Assembly: GCA_026770585.1 (NCBI GenBank)
Contig: MU647406.1
Span: forward strand, 5,024 to 17,550
Origin: Baffinella frigidus
Taxonomy: Eukaryota > Cryptophyceae > Cryptomonadales > Baffinellaceae
Direction of reading: 5' to 3'
DNA length: 12,527 nt
In this document: in pieces, positions 1 through 6,800 of the stretch
Numbering within the stretch: position 1 is the stretch's first letter
How the letters are laid out: each line of letters opens with the position of its first letter
Made by a program: the position numbers and the translations under genes
Notes under the pieces: model-generated
Databases searched by the model: none
What the model saw: only the letters and a program-made list of their open reading frames with translations
What the model was told of the DNA's origin: nothing

Positions 1-331
1 CCAACGACACGCCGTTCCGTAGAAGGGATCTGCAGAAAAAGCATTTTTGCTTTCGGATCGCGTTTCGCTCTCCATTGCAGAGGCTCGTGAAGAGGGGATA
101 CAGGGTGGTTCTGTTGGGGTGTTTGAGGCTACCCAGCTGAAGTATTAAGAGCTCCAGCCACAGATACCCCACAAGGTGCCTTTAGGTCCTTCGTCGAATA
201 AATGGCTCATTTGCTGACACATTTCGTCCATCTATTTTTTGACCATTTTTTCTCTAAAGTTGTGCCTTGGCAAAAGTGGTCCGATACACAAGGCGCCGGG
301 ATCGCTCCCCTCTCCCCACAAGGTGGGAAAG
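1..331. other. Upstream region of the kinase gene
   Basis: No complete gene is evident. A small A/T hairpin is present near 36-54 (AAAGCA, TTTT, TGCTTT). An acceptor-like TTGCAG ends at 80 after a pyrimidine-rich tract. It is followed by RLVKRGYRVVLLGCLRLPS then a stop in one frame, and by a frame ending TAA at about 149 in another. This could be the last exon of an upstream gene, but the evidence is weak. The promoter and any splice-leader acceptor are unresolved. Confidence 0.3.
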
Positions 332-450
332 ATGGCAGCTCGGGCGGTGCGTGGCGCGTGGCGGTTCGCCAGCAGTCCCTGGTCGCTTCCGGTGGTGCTG
401 GTTGCTGCTCACCAGTACGACACCCACTTCAAGTACGCGCGGTTCAACCG
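332..450 (+). CDS. Kinase exon 1: start and putative organelle presequence
   Basis: Begins at ATG 332, preceded by GGGAAAG; donor CCG|GTAAGT at 451, phase 2. It encodes an Arg-rich, acid-free N-terminus followed by a short hydrophobic run LPVVLVAA and then HQYDTHFKYARFN. An upstream in-frame ATG at 239 would add 31 residues. I prefer 332 because its product begins like a presequence. A trans-spliced leader acceptor could lie in the AG-ending tract just upstream, but this is not shown. Confidence 0.8.
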
Positions 451-3400
451 GTAAGTTCCCACCTTTCGCTCTGCGCTTGACCTTTTTCTAGACAGGAAAC
501 AGAGAGGAAGTCAGATGTGGATTCTGAGGGAGAGAATGCCCTTCTCCGGTTCTGAATGCCGCTGTTCCGGATGCAGGAACCTGCGGTCCGTGTATGCTGC
601 TGTGGAGACTCTCTACGACTACAAGGTGATCTCATGTTCTCTCGAAAGGGTCCACCAAACAGCCATGTATCGGCAGGGCTGTTTTCGGCAGGGCTGTTTG
701 ATCAGTGTGGGTGCAAGAGTTCCAGCTGGTTATCATCCTTCGACGAGTCCCGGCACTTGACACCGCTCCGCCCCAAGGCACTATGGTTTCTCCAGGCCAG
801 AATCGTCTCCGCCTGCTCTGCTCTGCTCGACGTCGAGTGCTGAGACGGAGGCTGTGACGGTGGCGCAGGTGGCGCTGGCGCGGACCAAGGACTTGGACGC
901 GCTGCACGAGAAAGTTGCCAAGCGCTGGTTCGATGTCTGCTGCACCAACGCAGGCGAATTCCTCCCCCACCCAATCCCACCCAATGGAATTCAAGAGTAC
1001 GTTTCACGGGTACGTGTAGGTAGACCTTTGCCCCGCAAGCCTGTGCCTCGCCCCCAGGCACGCACGCGCAGGAGCTGGCTGCACCCTTCAGTGCTGCACC
1101 TGGTGCGCATGTGCTGCAAGGCGCTGGCCCATCACCCGAACCCTGCACGAATTGTCGCGCGCGCTGGGCGGGGAGGACGGTGATTGGAAGCCAGGGGCCT
1201 GACACCTGCGCTGATGACGAATGTTTCGTGGTTGGATGTAGGGCGTGGCCGCTGCTCCCTGATCTGATGGCGAGTGGTGGGTGGATGCATCAACACTAGT
1301 CCTTAAACCCTAAACCCTAAACCCCAAACCCTAAACCCTAAACCCTGAACCCTAAACCCTAACCTTAACCCTAAACCCTAAACGATAAGCGGTGCATGCA
1401 GGGCTGTACATCAAGATCGGGCAGCAGGTGGCGACCATGAACCACATCCTGCCAGCCCCCTTCCTCAAGTACTTCAGCCAGATGAATGACCAGGTCACCC
1501 ACCACCACCAGAGAACCACATCTGGATATGCCACCTCTGGTAAATCTCACCAGGGATAAGCCCTGCGATTCTATCCCTGGAGAAAAAAATCACTTTGACT
1601 CCAACCCGATTTGGTTCTCTTCTGATGGCTGGTGGACTGCTCTCTGCCCGTGCCCCACGCAGCCTTGATTCCGCTCTGCAACACTCAAGAGTTTGTAACT
1701 TCATCATGGAGATCGACTCAACTTCTCTCTTGGGGCGGGCAGGCGCCGTGCGTGGACATGTCGGTGGTGACTCGCGTGATCAAGGGCGAGTTTGGAGGCA
1801 AGGGGCCCCACGAGGTACTGCATCCCGGCCCTGTCCCTTGTCCCTGCCCTGTTGTTCTCCTCCCAGTCGTCCCTGCCCCTACCGTCTCTCACCCGGTCCC
1901 TTGTATCGACGAGACGAGTCGTTGAGGTATGTCATGCATGTATATCACGCAGGTCGCGAAGTGAGATATATTGCTCTGATGGGTGTTGCACGCTTTCTGG
2001 CAATTCCCAGGTGTGCAGCACTTGGCGTGGTGCGTGCAGACGCGAGGCGTGCCGTGCGTGTCTGATGCTCCTCCTGCCTCCTGCCACTCAAGGTGTCCTT
2101 CAACCCCTAAATCCTAAACCCTGAACCCTGACGCAGGTGTTCCTGGACTTCGAAGAGACGGCGATCGCCTCAGCATCGATCGCACAAGTGCACCGCGCCC
2201 GCCTCCAGGTACCGCCCCCCCGTCCAACCCCCCGTCCAGACCGAACCTGTGCCCCCTGTAGGTGCCACCTGTCAAACCAAAGCAGCGCCATGTGGCCACC
2301 GTGCAGAGCAAAAGAGGTCCCTGTGGATATCTCTCCCTGAGCAGCAAGAGTCACCTCGCGTGCATGGGGTCTCTCCCTGCGTAGATGGTGGCTGTCTCTC
2401 CCTGAGAAAGCCGCACCAACTCGCGTGCACGGGGAGCCTCTCTGACGACGTCGTCATGATGCACCACCTCGCAGGACGGGACACGGGTGGCGGTCAAAGT
2501 GCAGAAGCCGGAGATCGCGGTGCAGATGCCCTGGGATCTGCTCTGCTTCCGATTCCTGGTGTTTTCCTTCGAGAAGATCTTCGACCTCCCCATGTCCCGC
2601 TCCCGCCCACCTCACTTTCAAGGGAGCGTTGGAGCTGGTTTCCATGTTCACGGTTTGACATGCCTTGGTGTGGTACATGACCGCACTGGGTTTGAGAAGA
2701 TGTTGGACCTGGCAATGTCCCGTCCCTTCCCGCCACTCGATGCCTGCTGCTCCCGCCACTCCTGGTGTAGGGTGCAGGGGGCCTGGCACGCTTCAGCAAG
2801 CTCCCGCTCGGTTGCTTCGATGCCTTGACCTGCGTCAAGAGGCGAGAGGGGCAGGCCGTTGCTTGGTTGCTGCCTGGTGTTGCTGACAATGAGTGAGTCA
2901 GTCAGTGAGTGCCTGAGTGAGCGAGTGAGTGAGTGAGTGCTGTGAATGGCGGGGTGGTGGGGCTGGCACTGAACGTGCCTCACCGCGGTGTGATCCGCAA
3001 GGGTCGACTGCCAGGAGGTCCACTTGTGCTCCACCGGTTGTGGGGGCAGCTTCAGGCTCGACTACCCTAAACCCAAACCGTAAACCGTAAAGCCTCCAAC
3101 AGGTACTGGACGTGTGACGCGGTGTGTGATGCCGTGCGACAGGAGGTGGACTTCCGCATCGAGGCCCAGAATGCCCTCCTCGCCAAGGTCCAACCCCCCC
3201 TCCCCACGCGCCCCCTCACTCCCTCCCTCACTGTCTGGCGGGCCCACCGACCTGTGACTCTCTCTTGGATCCAATCAGCGGTGCTTGTTGGTGGGGTGCC
3301 AGCCGAGCATGATCCACCCGTGGCTCAGGATGGTTGGGTGCGAGCATGATTCACGAGTGTGGTTCTGAGGTTGGGTGGTGGAGATGGTTGACAGGAGCAC

Positions 3401-3784
3401 CTCGAGCGGTGAGTGACTGGCTGACTGACTCATTCATTCACGCTCGCACTCACGCACTCACTCACTCACTCACCCACCCACCCACCCACCCACCCACTAC
3501 CTGCGTGCCTGACTCCCCCCCCACCCCCCTCCCCACCCTAACAACTCACTTACTCACCAGCGCGGCTTCTTGACAGGAGGACCTGGAGCGGGACGGGTCA
3601 GGGCGGTTCTACGTGCCTCTCGTGCACTCCGATCACTCGACCAAGAAGGTCCTCTCCATGGAGTGGATCGATGGCATCCGCATCTGCGATCTCTCTGAAC
3701 TCGAGGCTGCGAGATTCGGTACGCTCCTTCTCTCTCTCTCTCTCTCGCTCTCTCTCTCGCTCGCTCCGTCGCTCGCTCGCTCTG

Positions 3785-3816
<32 letters not shown>

Positions 3817-6800
3817 TCTCTCTCCCTCCCTCTCTCTCTCTATCTCTCTCTCTCTCTCTCCCAGCCACCTCAATCGACCTCTCCCATCCACCTCGAGGCC
3901 GATCTGTGAGCCACTTTGATATGATGTGTGCACCGGGCGACGTCAACGGCACTGGATGCCATAGCGCGATGGCATCTCTCGTGGCGGGGCTCCTGACTGC
4001 CCTCCTCACTGTTTCTCTGGCAGACTCGTGGTCACTGACCATGCGAAGGGTCAGTGTCTGCCATGGCGGCAGACACTGACCATTCTGCAGAATGGTGGGT
4101 GACAGACACTGAAGATGGGGGATGGTGGCAGACACGGCGAAGGTGGCGCAGATGATGGTCGAGGCTTTCTCGCATCAGATCTTCCTCTCTGGATGGGTAC
4201 CAACCCTCTCCCTCCTCACTCCCTCCATCGTGACACCCTCTCCCTCCTTACACTCCCCCGCCAGCGCGGCACGCTGCTGCGCCCCAGCGGACAGCCACGT
4301 GACGGCGGGGGAAGCGCACCGCATAGCGCCATGCGTGCCAAGCACATATCCACTGGTACATGACCTCGACCTCATGTATCGCGCGGTCTTGTACCGCGCG
4401 TGCAGATGCAGAAACCAGGAATTTAACAAGTTCGGATTTTACTTTCTGAACCGCCCACACGTTTCCTCACCCCTAAACCCCATACCCTAAATCCTAAACC
4501 CTAAACCCTAAACCCTGAACTAGATCCACGCGGACCCGCACCCCGGGAACATGCTGGTGCGCCGGAAACCGGAGAAGGTGGGGGGGAGCGCGGGTGGGAG
4601 GGGGGGGGGAGCGACGCAGCTTGTGATCTTGGACCATGGGATGTATGTCAACTGCTCGGAGACATTCCGGAAGGACTACTGCAACCTCTGGAAGGCGATG
4701 GTTCTTCTTGATACTGTCCGGGTACTCCTTCCCTGCCTCACTCACCCACTGGTGACTGGTGACTGGGGACTGCCCCTGCTCGGTAGGTTGCTGGGTTGCG
4801 ACGTAGCGTGGTGGCTGCCAGGTTGCAAGGTTGCAAGCAAGGCGCGGCGTGCCAGCAGCGCGATGCAACCAGCAGTCAGCAGTTGTCCGCGCGTAGGTCC
4901 CGCGCGCCCAGCAGGCCAACTGCCCCGACATCAACCCGAAACCCTACACCCCTAGCCCCTGACTCTAAACCCTAAATCCTAAAACCCTAAACCCCTAACC
5001 CCCTAACCCCCTAACCCCCTAACCCCCTAAGCCCTAAACCCTAAACCCGCAACCAGGTAGAGAGCATCTGCAGATCGTGGGGGATCAGGGACGCCAACTT
5101 CTTCGCATCGCTGCAGCTGTTGAAGCCCTTCTCGCCCAGCACCAACAAGTCCGTCCCGCACCACCCCTTCAATCCAGCGGCGCGTGCAAGTCATCGCCAC
5201 GCGAAACGCGGACCGTGTGCTGACTGTGCAATGGTACGGCAGTGCGCTGTCCCGAAGGCTTGTTCTGACAGGGCTATCAACCGTGGGGTGGTGCGGTGTC
5301 CCAACAGCGTGTGCTGACGGTGTATTGGTGGGGCAGTGCGGTGCACCTCAACGCGACGACCAAGGCGGAGGTGTACCAGATGCAGATTGATGCCTACGCT
5401 CGCGTCAAGGAACTTCTGGTCATTCCTCCCCCCCGCAGCCTCCTGGTCCTCCTGGTCATGCCAGCCTCCACCAGAAACCAATGGGAGCCGGCATCTCCAA
5501 AAAACAATTTTGGCCATGAAATCTATTACAGATAAGGAGTGTAGTAGTAGGCAACCTCCGGCAGGGGGGCTGGTTCGGGTGGCAGTCAGTCGACGGGTTC
5601 CCGTGGTGGCTGGTGCACAGATGACCTCTGCCTCTGCAGCGGGTGGGTGCCGCTCCCGGGGAGCGTGGGGCGCGGGCAGCAACCCACTGGTGACGAGCAA
5701 GGGGCTCGGGCAGCATGCGAGCTCTGACGTCAGAGGGTGGTGGTCGACGGGCGTGAGGGCAGCCTTGCTGGCAGAAACGGACCGGCAGTGGGTGCGTTGC
5801 CAGCAGGGGGGTCGGGCAGCAAGCGAATGCCCTCAGGAGCAGTCCAGGAGCGCCACCAGGAGCGTTGGAAGCAGGTGACTTGGGCAGCAAGCGAGCGCTG
5901 ACGCGCGTGGTGGTTGCTTCCTGTGCAGGTGGACTCGCAACAGGTGCCTTCAGAGCTCATCATGCTGGTACACCCTACCCTACACCCTTCACCCTACAAC
6001 CTACACCCTGCACCCTAAACCCTAAAACCTACACCCCATACCCTACACCCTACACCCCAAACCCCAAACCCCAAACCCCAACCCCCTGCTCCCTAAACCT
6101 TAAATCCTAAACCCCAAACCTTAAACCCAGAACTCGAAACCCTAACCCAGGGGCGGAACCTGAACATAGTGCGGGCGAACAACAAGGGAATGCGGAGTCC
6201 CGTGAACCGCGTGTCGATCATGGCCTGGCACGCGGCATCACCCCGACACCCTACACCCGAAACGCGAAACCGGGAACCCGCAACCCGAAACCTGGAAACA
6301 CGAAACTCCAAACCGCAAACCCTAAACCTCAAACCCGAAACCAGGCACGCGGCGCCTCCTCCTCCTCCCCCTCCTGCTACGCAGAACACGCCGAAGAGCG
6401 CGCCGCCTGGTGCCTTCGCAAGGACGCGCTCCAGCCCCCCCCGCCCTACGCCGCCGCCACCCCCGAGGCCCCGCACCAACAGGGGGTGGCGCCGGGGTTG
6501 CTAGTGAAGGGAGGAGGGGGGGGTGGGGGGAGGGGGGGGTTGTTCGCGGCGGCGGCTGCGCCGTTGGAACCTCTGGCCAAGTTGTTCGACTGGGAAATGG
6601 TGCTCCCCACATCCACCCTCACTTGATGAGTATTATAAAGCCTATATATAGTATTATACAGCCTATTTATATACATATATATGTATATATTATAATTGGA
6701 CCCTCCACGCTGGGGGTGTGAGGGGGCAGTGGCTGTTGAGGTCCCGTGTGTAGGTTGCGAAACCAGGTGGTGGGTTAGTCCTGCACCGTCGGTAGGTTGC

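Noticed and set aside
1301-1386. A chromosome end
   Set aside because: The telomere-like blocks are short, degenerate, occur in both orientations and lie within introns of intact genes.
3613-3919. Ser/Leu repeat proteins on the plus strand
   Set aside because: These are translations of exon 9 running on into the CT tract of intron 9.
3554-4135. 193-residue minus-strand reading frame rich in Arg/Glu repeats
   Set aside because: It is the complement of the CT microsatellite and overlaps kinase exon 9 on the other strand. Its sequence is low-complexity.
6169-6504. Pro-rich 111-residue open frame as the main product
   Set aside because: It reads through intron 15 in the wrong frame for exon 17. 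I kept it only as a possible isoform.
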